From contig NZ_CP098415.1 in the NCBI RefSeq assembly GCF_023702125.1, positions 2,728,001-2,792,000 on the forward strand: a stretch of DNA of 64,000 bases. Reading direction: 5' to 3'. Of the stretch, positions 51,481 through 60,126 are shown piece by piece. The notes beneath the pieces are model-generated. The model ran no database searches and had not been told where the DNA came from. It saw only the letters and a list, made by a program, of their open reading frames with translations. Made by a program: the position numbers and the translations under genes. Within the stretch, counting starts at the first letter, position 1; each line of letters opens with the position of its first letter. Source of the stretch: Halorubrum hochsteinianum. Lineage in GTDB: Archaea; Halobacteriota; Halobacteria; Halobacteriales; Haloferacaceae.

Positions 51481-52473
51481 ATGAGTGACACAACCTGCGG
51501 AGCGACGGACGGATCGAACTCGAACAGCGACGACAGCGAGACCGAGGCCGCGACCGACGGCGGTGCGGCGGCTGAGGCGGCGAGTGGCTCGTCGTCCGGG
51601 TGCGGCGCGAGCGACGAGTCGAGCGGTTCGTCGTGCGGTGCCTCGAAGTCCGCGGCGACGGACGAGAAGGTCGGATCGACCGCCGACGACTTCGACGCCG
51701 AGCCGGGGCGGCTGGTCGCCGTCGGACTCGGTCCCGGGCAGCCCGAGGGGATGACTCAGCGGGCCCGAGCGACGCTCTTGGAGGCGGACCACATCGTCGG
51801 GTACACGACGTACATCGACCTGATCCCGGAGGAGGTCACCGAGGCCGCCGACGAGCTGTACGACACGCCGATGTGCGGCGAGGTCTCGCGGACCGAGGAG
51901 GCGGTCGACCGGGCGCTCGCCGGCAACGACGTCGCCATCGTCGGCTCCGGCGACCCGAACGTGTACGCGCTCGGCGGGCTCGCCTTGGAGATCGTCGAGT
52001 CGAAGGGGGCGACGGCGTCGGCGCTCGACTTCGAGGTCGTCCCGGGCGTCCCGGCCGCGCAGTCGTGCGCGGCCCGCGTCGGCGCGCCGCTCGTCAACGA
52101 CTCGGTGTCGGTCTCGCTCTCGGACCACCTCACGCCGATGGCGGAGATCGAGTCGCGGCTCCGCGCGGTCGCGGCGGAGGGGTTCACGGTCGCGATATAC
52201 AACCCGTGGAGCCGGAAGCGACGCGAGAACTTCGAGACGGCCTGCGAGATCCTCCTCGAACACCGGCCTGCCGACACGCCCGTCGGAGTCGTCCACGGGG
52301 CCGGCCGCGACGACGAGACCGTCGAGATCGTCGAGCTCGGCGAGCTGAAGTCGCTCGGCGAGACCGACCTCGTCGACATGACGACCACGCTGCTCGTCGG
52401 CAACGAGGAGACGTACGTCTGGGACGGCCGGATGATCACCCCGCGCGGCTACGAGAGCAAGTATGACTACTGA
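51481..52473 (+). CDS. cbiH2: Cobalt-factor III C17-methyltransferase family protein (second copy, Cys-rich N-terminus)
   Basis: This 330-residue paralogue has GRLVAVGLGPGQPEGMTQRA, VGSGDPNVYALGGLALE and VPGVPAAQSCAARVGAPLVN. Its first 75 residues are Ser/Asp-rich with Cys in TTCGAT, SSGCGAS and SSCGAS, spacing that could bind a metal or iron-sulfur cluster. Haloarchaea carry two such enzymes in tandem; one probably does ring contraction with the iron-sulfur partner gene that follows. The ATG lies two bases after the previous stop. Confidence 0.9.
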   Translation: MSDTTCGATDGSNSNSDDSETEAATDGGAAAEAASGSSSGCGASDESSGSSCGASKSAATDEKVGSTADDFDAEPGRLVAVGLGPGQPEGMTQRARATLLEADHIVGYTTYIDLIPEEVTEAADELYDTPMCGEVSRTEEAVDRALAGNDVAIVGSGDPNVYALGGLALEIVESKGATASALDFEVVPGVPAAQSCAARVGAPLVNDSVSVSLSDHLTPMAEIESRLRAVAAEGFTVAIYNPWSRKRRENFETACEILLEHRPADTPVGVVHGAGRDDETVEIVELGELKSLGETDLVDMTTTLLVGNEETYVWDGRMITPRGYESKYDY

Positions 52474-52774
52474 GGAGGTCGCCGACGCGACGACCGCGGC
52501 CGACACCGATGGGGAGTCGACCGCGTACCGCGTCTCAGTCGACCTGAACGCCTGCGACGGCGTGTTCGCCTGCCTCGTCCGCGACGACCGGTTCGTCGAG
52601 GCCGACGGGGGGCTCGTCGGCTTCGACCCCGCGGACGCCGCGGCCCCGATCGAGCGCGACGCCGACGAGGTCGCCGCGACGTTCCGCGACGGGCGCATCG
52701 ACGAGGCGCGGGCGGGCGCGGCGGCCTGTCCGCTGGACGCGATCTCCGTCGAGGAACGCGAGGGGGAGCCATGA
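52463..52774 (+). CDS. Ferredoxin-like protein of the cobalamin operon
   Basis: This 103-residue protein shows NACDGVFACLVRDD and a distal GAAACPLDAISVEE, the CPxDAI ending typical of bacterial ferredoxins. Only three Cys lie in a usual position, so it probably binds one cluster with an extra ligand, or lost one. It overlaps the second cbiH by 11 bases and the next gene by four. Electron supply to CbiH ring contraction is plausible. Confidence 0.8.
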   Translation: MTTEEVADATTAADTDGESTAYRVSVDLNACDGVFACLVRDDRFVEADGGLVGFDPADAAAPIERDADEVAATFRDGRIDEARAGAAACPLDAISVEEREGEP

Positions 52775-53484
52775 GCACGGTCGAGACGACGCCCGACGAC
52801 ATGCTCGCTCGTCACCCGGAGACGGCCTACTTCTGGGGCCACGTCGCCGGCGGCGGCCGCGTGACCGAGCAGGGGGTCGAGATCGTGGTCTCCGACGGGA
52901 ACGCCGCGCGGCGGCTGTCCGCGATCGCCGGCGGCGGGACCGTCGACCACCAGATCGCGGAACGGGAGTTCGCTCACGACACGGCGGTCACCCGTCAGTC
53001 CGACGAGTACACCGTCCAGGTCATCGATCCGACGCTGGCCGCGAACGCCGCCGCGGCGCTCGGACTGCCGGTGGGATCGGACCCCGGCGGGTACCGGTTC
53101 GACGCCCTCCGCGACCACCGCCGAGAGCTCCTTCGCGGGCTGTTGGAGGCGTGCGGCGTCGTCTGCTTCCGCGAGTCGAGCGCCGCGGTCGGCGTCTCCT
53201 TCGTTCACGACGACGCCCGGCTGCTGGAGCGGATCCGGACGGCACTCGACGCCGAAGGGTTCGATGCCGGAGAGCCGCGGCCGGCCTCGTCGGGCGGGCA
53301 CTGGTTCGGCGTCGCCGACGGCGACACGGCCGCGTTCGCCGAGTGGGTGTACGAGGGGGCCGGCGACAGCGGGCTGTTCGCGACGAGCCGCCGGCGAAAG
53401 ACGCTCCGGAGCGTCGAGCGGGCCGCGGGCCTCGACGTCGGGAGCCTCATCGAACCGACCGACGCGGACGGGGGCGAGCCGTGA
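52771..53484 (+). CDS. Degenerate LAGLIDADG-like protein in the cobalamin operon
   Basis: The 237-residue protein has two symmetric motifs resembling LAGLIDADG helices: AYFWGHVAGGGRV (residues 20-31, like G-x-x-x-G-D-G) and LLRGLLEACGVVCF (120-133, like L-x-G-L-F-D-A-D-G). The catalytic acidic residues are replaced by Gly and Cys, so it is unlikely to cut DNA. Its neighbours are all cobalamin genes and it starts in an ATGA overlap. A WhiA-like DNA-binding or structural role is possible, though I cannot confirm this. Confidence 0.65.
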   Translation: MSTVETTPDDMLARHPETAYFWGHVAGGGRVTEQGVEIVVSDGNAARRLSAIAGGGTVDHQIAEREFAHDTAVTRQSDEYTVQVIDPTLAANAAAALGLPVGSDPGGYRFDALRDHRRELLRGLLEACGVVCFRESSAAVGVSFVHDDARLLERIRTALDAEGFDAGEPRPASSGGHWFGVADGDTAAFAEWVYEGAGDSGLFATSRRRKTLRSVERAAGLDVGSLIEPTDADGGEP

Positions 53485-54698
53485 GCCGAGCGGCGGACGC
53501 GGTCGGAATCGGCAGCGAGGAGACCGCGCTGCTCGTCGGCCACGGCTCTCGGCGGGACAAGTCGAACGAGGCGGTGCGCGAACTCGCGGCCGGTCTGGAG
53601 GACCGCCTCGGGGTCTCGACCGACGCCGCGTTCCTCGAACTCGCGGAGCCGTCGATCCCCGACGCGATCGGGGCGCTCGCGCACAGTTCGTCGCGGATAA
53701 CGATGGTGCCGCTGTCGCTTTTCGCGGCCGGGCACGTCAAGAACGACCTCCCGCTCGCCGTGAAGCGAGCGCGGAGCGAACACCCGGGCGTCACCTTCCA
53801 CGCGGGCGCGCACCTCGGCATCCACCCGGCGATACTCGACCTGCTCGACGACCGGGCTCGGGACGTGGAGGCCGAGTTGGGGGTCGACCGCGAGGACGAC
53901 GACGTCGTCGTCGTGGTCTGCGCGCGCGGCTCCTCGGACCCGGACTCGAACGCCGACGTACACAAACTCGCCAGACTCCTGTACGAGGGCCGCTCGTTCG
54001 ACCGGGTCGAGGCCGGGTTCATCGGCGTCACGGAACCGCTCTTGGACGAGGTGCTCCACGACGTCGCCAAGACGCGACCGGACGCGATCGTCGTGCTGCC
54101 GTACATGCTCGGCGACGGCGTCCTGACCGGCCGGATCCGCGACGGTGCCGCGGAGTTCGACGCCGAGTACCCGTACGTGGACGCCGCGGCCGGGGACCCG
54201 CTCGGAACGGACAGCCGCCTGCTGGACGTCCTCTCCGACCGGTGGCAGGAGGCGCGGACCGACTCGGTCGACATGTCGTGTGACACGTGTAAGTACAAGG
54301 TCGAGCTCGACGGGTACGAGGAGGACGAGGGCGGCGCGCGCGCGATGCTCCGCGCGCTGACCCACCAGCAGGCGCACGAGGACCGCGACGACGTCGCCGA
54401 CGAACCGCACGCCCACGACGCGCCCGAGACCCACCTCGCCGTCTGTACGAACCAGACGTGCGCGGCGGGCGGCTCGCCCGCCGTCTTGGAGTCCCTTCGA
54501 CAGGCCGCACGAGACGCGGACGCCGACGTTCACGTCACGCGGTCGTCGTGTTTCGACCAGTGCGGCGACGGTCCGATCGTCGCGCAGTACCCCGACGGCG
54601 TCTGGTACGGGGCCTGTGACGACGAAGACGCCGACCGGATCGTCTCCGCCGTCGAGCGGGACCGAATCGTCAGCGACCTCGTTCACCAAACGCTGTGA
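53481..54698 (+). CDS. cbiX2: Sirohydrochlorin cobaltochelatase with ferredoxin domain (CbiX2)
   Basis: This 405-residue CbiX has two chelatase halves: LLVGHGSRRDKSNEAVRELA with the metal-ligand His, then VVVCARGSSDPDSNADVHK, which aligns as the second repeat. A Cys-pair region DTCKYKVEL, a His-rich linker and a C-terminal ferredoxin-like domain follow (CTNQTCAAGG ... SSCFDQCGDGP). The GTG start shares bases with the previous stop. It inserts cobalt early, into sirohydrochlorin, consistent with the anaerobic pathway. Confidence 0.9.
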   Translation: MSRAADAVGIGSEETALLVGHGSRRDKSNEAVRELAAGLEDRLGVSTDAAFLELAEPSIPDAIGALAHSSSRITMVPLSLFAAGHVKNDLPLAVKRARSEHPGVTFHAGAHLGIHPAILDLLDDRARDVEAELGVDREDDDVVVVVCARGSSDPDSNADVHKLARLLYEGRSFDRVEAGFIGVTEPLLDEVLHDVAKTRPDAIVVLPYMLGDGVLTGRIRDGAAEFDAEYPYVDAAAGDPLGTDSRLLDVLSDRWQEARTDSVDMSCDTCKYKVELDGYEEDEGGARAMLRALTHQQAHEDRDDVADEPHAHDAPETHLAVCTNQTCAAGGSPAVLESLRQAARDADADVHVTRSSCFDQCGDGPIVAQYPDGVWYGACDDEDADRIVSAVERDRIVSDLVHQTL

Positions 54699-54720
54699 GA
54701 CAACCCTACCACGATACACA

Positions 54721-55098
54721 ATGAGCTGTGACGAAATCGAAGCCCTACGACTCGGCCTGATGAACGCGCTCGGAACCAGCGACGACGCCGTCCGACGCCA
54801 CGCGGAGCAGGAGCTCGGCGACGCGCTGGACGGCGACACGCCGATCGCCGCCCTCGCGGCGGCGGAGTCTCTGACCGAACTCCGACGCCACTTGGACGCC
54901 GCGCTCGTCGACTTGGAGGAGGAAGTCGCCGCCCTCGACGCGGACGACCCGGAGTACGGGTACGCCCGCGGGCGTCTCGTCGCGGTCCGCGACGCCGAGC
55001 GGTCGCTGGCTCGGCTCGCCGACGCCGGCGAGTCGCTGCTCGACGACCTCGGCGACGCGCACCACACGCTACACGAGGTGTTCCCCGTCGAGGAGTGA
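54721..55098 (+). CDS. DUF3209 protein
   Basis: This 125-residue, mostly helical, acidic protein starts MSCDEIEALRLGLMNALG and ends HHTLHEVFPVEE. DUF3209 proteins are a haloarchaeal family that stays with cobalamin operons, function unknown. Its His and Cys (SCDE, DAHHTLH) could bind cobalt. It begins 22 bases after cbiX2 and is the last gene of the operon. Confidence 0.8.
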   Translation: MSCDEIEALRLGLMNALGTSDDAVRRHAEQELGDALDGDTPIAALAAAESLTELRRHLDAALVDLEEEVAALDADDPEYGYARGRLVAVRDAERSLARLADAGESLLDDLGDAHHTLHEVFPVEE

Positions 55099-55220
55099 TC
55101 GGAGGACGCACCGCTGCGCGTTAGACGGACGCGGGGTCCGTCGCACGCGCGGTGAAGTCCCCACGCGCTGCGTGCGACCACCGACTTCGGGCGATGCCGA
55201 CCGAGCTCGCGCTTTTCGGG

Positions 55221-55580
55221 TTATCCCGTGTACGACTCGATGAGGGAGCGAAGCTCGTCTTCGCTCTGAAGACCGACGATCTCCTCGACCTGTTCGCCGC
55301 CGGCGAACAGGACGAGCGTCGGGACGCCCCGGACGCCGTAGGCGGTAGCGAGCTGCTGATTAGCGTCGACGTCGACCTTGGCGACGGCCGCGTCGGTATC
55401 CGCGGCCAAGTTCTCGACGACCGGTTCGAGCATCTGGCAGGGGCCACACCAGTCGGCGTAGAAGTCGGTGAGGACGACATCGCTCTCGGCGACGACCTCG
55501 TCGAGTTCCGCTTCGCCGTCGACGTAGAGCGGCTCGTTCGCAGGCACGCTGCCGGCGTCGGCTGTAGTGTCAGTTGCCAT
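55221..55580 (-). CDS. Thioredoxin
   Basis: This 119-residue thioredoxin has the active site WCGPC at residues 44-48 (FYADWCGPCQML) and the cis-Pro in RGVPTLVLF. It reduces protein disulfides in the cytoplasm. It sits at the start of the sulfur island and, given its position beside the TrmB-like regulator, may serve the sulfur enzymes. A TATA-containing palindrome lies 36 bases upstream. Confidence 0.94.
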   Translation of the reverse strand: MATDTTADAGSVPANEPLYVDGEAELDEVVAESDVVLTDFYADWCGPCQMLEPVVENLAADTDAAVAKVDVDANQQLATAYGVRGVPTLVLFAGGEQVEEIVGLQSEDELRSLIESYTG

Positions 55581-55615
55581 CAGCCGTCTCTAGGTTCCGG
55601 CAACGGATAATAGTT

Positions 55616-55632
55616 TTGTGTATAAAACACAA
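55616..55632. promoter_or_regulatory. Palindrome TTGTGT-ATAAA-ACACAA over the thioredoxin promoter
   Basis: Six-base perfect arms flank an ATAAA centre that itself forms the likely TATA element, 36 bases before the thioredoxin ATG. Repressor binding would block transcription. Confidence 0.5.
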
Positions 55633-55732
55633 TATCACGCAATCCAATCTCGGACGCAGTATCCGAGTGCGCGACTGCGCGAGCAGTCGGGAGACCGCCG
55701 CTGTCCCGATCCGTCCGACTGAAGAAGAGAGG

Positions 55733-56137
55733 TTAGCTCTCCGCGGGGGGGGCCGGAGTGTCGGACTGCTCGTACTTGGTTTCGAACTCCTGGATGAGCT
55801 GGCCCATCTTCGCGTACCAGTCGTTGAGCATCCGCTGCATGTCGTCGGTGATCTTCGACGGGTCCGTCGGCGAGTACACGTGGTAGTAGCCGCCCTGGTC
55901 GTAGTTGATCTGCTCCTTCTCGATGAAGCCCGTCTGGAGCAGGCGCTGGACGGCCCGATACGCGGTCGAGCGCTCTCGATCCACGCGCTCCGCGAGTTCG
56001 TCGACGGTCAGCGGTTCCTCCGCCCCGACGAGCGCCCGGAAGCACTCCCTGTCGAGCTCCTTGAGCCCGTGGAAACACTCCAGTAACCCCTCACACTCCA
56101 TGTCTTGACGGAGCTGTTCGGCCATCGAATCTGGCAT
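55733..56137 (-). CDS. TrmB-like winged-helix regulator of the sulfur island
   Basis: The 134-residue protein carries a winged helix (LTVDELAERVDRERSTAYRAV, then LLQTGFIEKEQ) with a short C-terminal helical tail. It lacks the sugar-binding domain of full TrmB. An MEC motif and a Cys in LLECFHGLKELDRECFRAL gives three Cys in the N-terminal 35 residues, which could sense redox or persulfide. The promoter has two TGTACA copies, the same as the rhodanese/MBL gene, so autoregulation and control of the island are likely. Confidence 0.83.
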   Translation of the reverse strand: MPDSMAEQLRQDMECEGLLECFHGLKELDRECFRALVGAEEPLTVDELAERVDRERSTAYRAVQRLLQTGFIEKEQINYDQGGYYHVYSPTDPSKITDDMQRMLNDWYAKMGQLIQEFETKYEQSDTPAPPAES

Positions 56138-56179
56138 TGTAATCGATCGAAGGTAGGTCCGCGGCGGTTAAAAGACTTT

Positions 56180-56194
56180 TGTACAGATTGTACA
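56180..56194. promoter_or_regulatory. Double TGTACA element upstream of the TrmB-like gene
   Basis: TGTACA at 56180-56185 and again at 56189-56194, nine bases apart, in an AT-rich stretch 43-57 bases upstream of the regulator start. The same palindrome recurs at 62347 and 62372. Confidence 0.5.
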
Positions 56195-56311
56195 ATTTTG
56201 TGGCGGGCCGAGTGCGTGCGGAAGAACGGTACGAGGGCGGGTGTTCGGCCCGAGAAACGGTCTCGTAGCGTAAATCGGCGCGGCTCGGGCGTCGGACCGG
56301 CGGTACGGCGA

Positions 56312-57379
56312 TCAGTCTACGGCCGCGGTCGCCTGACGACGGGTCTTACGGAGCGACGCGACGGTCGTGTAGAGGATCGCGAAGGCGACGACGACCGCGG
56401 CCCCGATGACGAGCACCAGCCCGAGCAGTTCGAGCGTCGAGTTCCCGAGGAAGGAACCGACCTCGCCGATACCCACCGCGACGGAACCGATCAACAGCAT
56501 TCCCCCGAAGTAGACCTTGATTCCGTCGGCGTCGACGACGGCGGTCGCGGCGGAACCGACGCGAGCACCGAGCGCGCTCCCGAACAGCAGCGGAGCGACG
56601 ATGCCGAGGTTCACGCCGCCGCCCTGTCCGTAGAGGTAGCTCCCGAGGCCGCCGGAGAAGACGATCTCGAAGAGGTCGGTACCGACGGCGACGGGCACCG
56701 GGACGCCGATCGCGTAGATCATCGCCGGCATCCGGATGAACCCGCCACCGACGCCCAGGAAGCCGGACAGCAGGCCGGTCGCGAAGGCGACGGTCGTGAT
56801 GACCCACGCGGAGACGCGGACGTCGCCGCGGAGCGTCACCATCGGCGGAATCCGGACCGTCCGCTGGATCGTCTTCGCAACTTCGGGAATCTCGTACTCG
56901 CTGAGGTCCTTATCGGCTGCCTCGTGGTCGATGTCGCCACCGCCGTCGCCCCTCAGGGCGTCGCGGGTGACCATCGCGCCGACGCCGCCGAGTAGAACGA
57001 CGTAGGCGACGCTGATGACGCCACCAGCGAGCCCCAGAGACTCGAGGTAGTAGACGCTGGCGCGCCCGACCTCGATACCGATTGTCGTCCCGGTTATCAT
57101 GATGACGCCGAGCTTGTAGTCGACCTGCCCGAGGTCGTGGTGTTTCAGGGTCGCGATGACGGCCGTCCCGAAGACGAACGCCATCCCGCTGCCGACCGCG
57201 ACGGGAGCCGGGTAATCCAGCATCAGCAGGGCGGGGGTGACGAGGAACGACCCGCCCATGCCGAAGAACCCGAACAGGACGCCGACGACGAGGCCGAACC
57301 CGACGAACAGTGCCAGCATCTCGGGGCTCGTCCCCGCGATCCCGAGCCCGTCGGGAAGACTACTGAGCACTCGCTTCAC
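56312..57379 (-). CDS. TauE/SafE-family sulfite or sulfonate exporter
   Basis: This 355-residue membrane protein has two repeats of the TauE fold (GFFGMGGSFLVTPALLMLDY and GFLGVGGGFIRMPAMIYA) and about eight helices. TauE/SafE proteins export sulfite or organic sulfonates. It follows the DUF7512 gene with a 20-base overlap, so the two are coupled. Start is GTG 57379. Confidence 0.88.
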   Translation of the reverse strand: MKRVLSSLPDGLGIAGTSPEMLALFVGFGLVVGVLFGFFGMGGSFLVTPALLMLDYPAPVAVGSGMAFVFGTAVIATLKHHDLGQVDYKLGVIMITGTTIGIEVGRASVYYLESLGLAGGVISVAYVVLLGGVGAMVTRDALRGDGGGDIDHEAADKDLSEYEIPEVAKTIQRTVRIPPMVTLRGDVRVSAWVITTVAFATGLLSGFLGVGGGFIRMPAMIYAIGVPVPVAVGTDLFEIVFSGGLGSYLYGQGGGVNLGIVAPLLFGSALGARVGSAATAVVDADGIKVYFGGMLLIGSVAVGIGEVGSFLGNSTLELLGLVLVIGAAVVVAFAILYTTVASLRKTRRQATAAVD

Positions 57380-57524
57380 CTCCGATCAGGAGTCTCATGA
57401 GATAGGGACCGAAGACCCGTTCGAGACCTCCGTACCCCACGTACAGCGCGATCGCTTCCAGTAGGATCGCGCCGATGAGCAGGGCCGTCTCCGGGTCCCA
57501 CGCAGGGATCTCTAGTCCTGCCAT
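57360..57524 (-). CDS. Small membrane protein (DUF7512-like), TauE partner
   Basis: This 54-residue protein (MAGLEIPAWDPETALLIGAI...) has one hydrophobic helix ending in LYVGYGGLERVFGPYLMRLL. It precedes and overlaps the TauE gene by 20 bases. I recognise it as a DUF7512-type haloarchaeal partner of TauE transporters. ATG 57524 is chosen as start; the frame extends upstream without similarity. Confidence 0.75.
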   Translation of the reverse strand: MAGLEIPAWDPETALLIGAILLEAIALYVGYGGLERVFGPYLMRLLIGGEASAQ

Positions 57525-57781
57525 CGGTTCTCTCTCCCGCTGTCGAACTCGGTAATTCGCTGTTGGCACATTTCTGCTCGATCTCCACTACCTCCCTCGT
57601 GCCTATAACGGTTTTGGGATTATTATACAATACTATATCCCAGTAACCTCGGGCGGAGTACCGATAACTTAGGAGAAACGTATGGTGCTCCACCACCGCC
57701 GGAACCGACCGGAGTCCGAGCGCGAGCGGCACCGCCGCGTTCCCCCAAACCGTGTTATCCGTGCTCAGCGAAGGTGTCGGC

Positions 57782-58627
57782 ATGAGAGCGCTCTGCGCGA
57801 CCGACCTTTCGGCCGCCAGTAAGGCCGCGATCGAGAACGAGGCCTGTCTCCGGTGTCTGCGCCGTGTCGGCGTCGACACGATTCATCTCGTGACAGTCGT
57901 TCCGGCGAACGTCCACTCCGGGATGCCCGGCGTGAACTTCGAGGAGCGACGTCGACGGGGACTAGACCGGTATCGAGCGGTGATCGAGAACGCCGGGTTC
58001 GACGTCGAGGCCCACGTCGTCCGCGGAACCCCGTATCGACGCATCAACGGCATCGCTGAGACCGTTCACGCCGATCTGTCCGTCGTTAGCTCGCGGGGGC
58101 AGAGCCCGTTAGAGAACCGGATCATCGGCTCGACCGCCCGCAACCTCGCCCGGACGACCGTCGTTCCGCTGTTGGTCAACCGCGTCGAGCGGGCGACGGC
58201 CGAGCCCGAGGTCCTCCGGGAACGCCTCTTCCGGCGCGTTCTCTTCGCGACGGACTTCTCGGAGAACGCGGACCGGGCGTTCGACGCGTTCTCGTACCTC
58301 CGTCACGCCACCGAGGAGGCGACGCTCGTTCACGTTCGGTCGCCGAAAGACACTGACGTCGACGCCGGTGCCAGTCCGCGGGAGCGGTTGGCCGAGCACG
58401 CGAACACGCTGGAGAACTGGGGTATCGAGACGCAGCTCGAGGTCCGGCACGGCGACCCCGCCGACGAGGTCCTCGCCGTCGAAGCGGAGGTGACGCCGTC
58501 GACGGTCCTCGTCGGATCGAAGGGGCGAAGCCGTGTTCGACGGCTCCTGTTGGGCAGCGTCTCCGAGGAGATCGTCGCACGGGCGACGGGAAACGTCCTC
58601 TTGGTTCCGCCGCCCCGGGCGGTCTGA
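57782..58627 (+). CDS. Tandem universal stress protein
   Basis: This 281-residue protein has two UspA domains. The second has the ATP motif GSKGRSRVRRLLLGSVS (G-2x-G-9x-G-S), and the first has a matching SSRGQSPLENRIIGSTA. It binds ATP or AMP and responds to stress. The ATG at 57782 lies in front of ALCATDLSAASK. It is divergent from the DUF7512-TauE pair, sharing an AT-rich promoter region at about 57610-57650. Confidence 0.88.
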   Translation: MRALCATDLSAASKAAIENEACLRCLRRVGVDTIHLVTVVPANVHSGMPGVNFEERRRRGLDRYRAVIENAGFDVEAHVVRGTPYRRINGIAETVHADLSVVSSRGQSPLENRIIGSTARNLARTTVVPLLVNRVERATAEPEVLRERLFRRVLFATDFSENADRAFDAFSYLRHATEEATLVHVRSPKDTDVDAGASPRERLAEHANTLENWGIETQLEVRHGDPADEVLAVEAEVTPSTVLVGSKGRSRVRRLLLGSVSEEIVARATGNVLLVPPPRAV

Positions 58628-58935
58628 GAACGTTCGACGGGTGTTCGACGCTCTCCCGGAGACGAGCGTTGTCGTCATCCGAAAGCCACCACACAAGCCG
58701 GCTGGTGGGCCACGAAACGAACCCCGCCCCGGGCCGGTCGTTCGTCCGTGGGTACTGTTCCGGGATCGGATGCCGCGGGCGCAGGGGGTTCGTTGGTACC
58801 GAAATCGGGGATCCCTCCCGCATCTAACCGGACTCTCCCGCACCTGACGCGGACATCAGGCCGGCGGTCACGTGGAACCCGGCCGCCGTATCGTGGTTGT
58901 CGCTCGCGTCCGGAGGCGTCGCGTTCGGTACCGGA
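58628..58935. other. Intergenic stretch without a recognisable gene
   Basis: The 308 bases between the convergent stress-protein and PiT-like genes contain no convincing protein frame, promoter or repeat. Confidence 0.5.
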
Positions 58936-60111
58936 TTACAACAGGACGGCACCCGCGGCGTATGCGAGCGCGAACGAGAGGACGAACGACCCGGTCCACG
59001 CGCCGAGTGTCACGCCGATCTTTCGCGCGTCGACGGCGTCTCGACCGCCGATCGCCGCCCCGCTCCCGATGATCGCGCTGACGACGATCTCGTTGAACGA
59101 GACGGGAACGCCGAGCAGGACGGCAAGCTGTGCGATCAGGAACGACGGGACGAGCGCCGAGATGGCGCGCCGCGGCCCCAGCGACGAGTAGTCCTGCGCG
59201 AGCGACTTGATCATCCGGGGAGCCCCCATCCAAGACCCCGCGAGCATCCCGAGGCCGCCGCCGACCAGCACCGCGACCGTCGACACCGTCTCGATCTCCC
59301 CGAGAAGCGGGATCAGCGGTCCGACCGCGAGGCCGACCTGGCTGCCGCCCGCGGAGAACGCGACGAGCGAACCGAGCGCCAGCAGCACGCGCTGGAGGCC
59401 CCCGCGTCGGTCGCGGCCGACGTCCCACCGGACCACGGCGGCGACCGCCGCGGCCGCACCGACGGTAACGAACACGGCCGACGCGGTCCCGTCGGCGGCC
59501 AGAACTCGCTGTCCGGTTTCTCGGACGGTCCCCGCCGCGCCCCTCCCACCGAGGAAACTGAACTCGATGTTCACGAGGACGGCCGCGACGAGGCCGACGA
59601 GAACGGGCACACTGAACCGTTCGGGAACGTCCGGCCGGGGGAGGACGCTCGCGCTGGCGTACGCGATTCCCCCGCCGACGAACGGCGTCAGCACCCAGAC
59701 GGCCGCGATCTGCCGGTACTTCGACCAGACCGGCGTCCCGCCGAGCGCGAGGCCGACGCCGATGACAGCACCGGTCACGGTGAACGCGGTCGCGATCGGA
59801 TACCCCGTCACGATGCCGACCGCCATCAGCCCCGCGCCCAACACCAGCACGAGGATGACGCCGGCGACGGGCATGCTCATTCCGCCGACGAGTCCGCTTC
59901 CGACGGCCTCCGAGACGTTTCCGCCCTGTGTAACGGCACCGGCGAATCCGAAGATTCCGACCAAGAGGGCGGCTCGCATCGTCCCGATGGCGTTAGCGCC
60001 GACGGCGGGCGCGAACGGAGTCGCACCGCTCGACCCGGCACCGATGACCCACGCCATGAACAGGCTGGCAAGCGCTGCCCCGATGAAGAGGGCGATGAGA
60101 GCGGGGTCCAT
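58936..60111 (-). CDS. PiT-family anion permease (phosphate or sulfate, CysP-like)
   Basis: This 391-residue protein has about 11 helices and the family motif in the N-terminal repeat (APAVGANAIGTMRAALLVG) and C-terminal repeat (GVPVSFNEIVVSAIIGSG). PiT transporters import phosphate with sodium, and the CysP branch takes up sulfate or thiosulfate. In this sulfur operon the latter is favoured by context; sequence cannot decide. It is the fourth gene of the MBL-YeeE-DUF6691-PiT unit, 15 bases after the previous gene. Confidence 0.86.
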   Translation of the reverse strand: MDPALIALFIGAALASLFMAWVIGAGSSGATPFAPAVGANAIGTMRAALLVGIFGFAGAVTQGGNVSEAVGSGLVGGMSMPVAGVILVLVLGAGLMAVGIVTGYPIATAFTVTGAVIGVGLALGGTPVWSKYRQIAAVWVLTPFVGGGIAYASASVLPRPDVPERFSVPVLVGLVAAVLVNIEFSFLGGRGAAGTVRETGQRVLAADGTASAVFVTVGAAAAVAAVVRWDVGRDRRGGLQRVLLALGSLVAFSAGGSQVGLAVGPLIPLLGEIETVSTVAVLVGGGLGMLAGSWMGAPRMIKSLAQDYSSLGPRRAISALVPSFLIAQLAVLLGVPVSFNEIVVSAIIGSGAAIGGRDAVDARKIGVTLGAWTGSFVLSFALAYAAGAVLL

Positions 60112-60126
60112 TGAGAGGGGGAGAAG

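Noticed and set aside
51424-55181. Two minus-strand frames of more than 600 codons opposite cbiH2-cbiX2
   Set aside because: High-GC antisense shadows; every real gene there has clear motifs and coupled starts on the plus strand.
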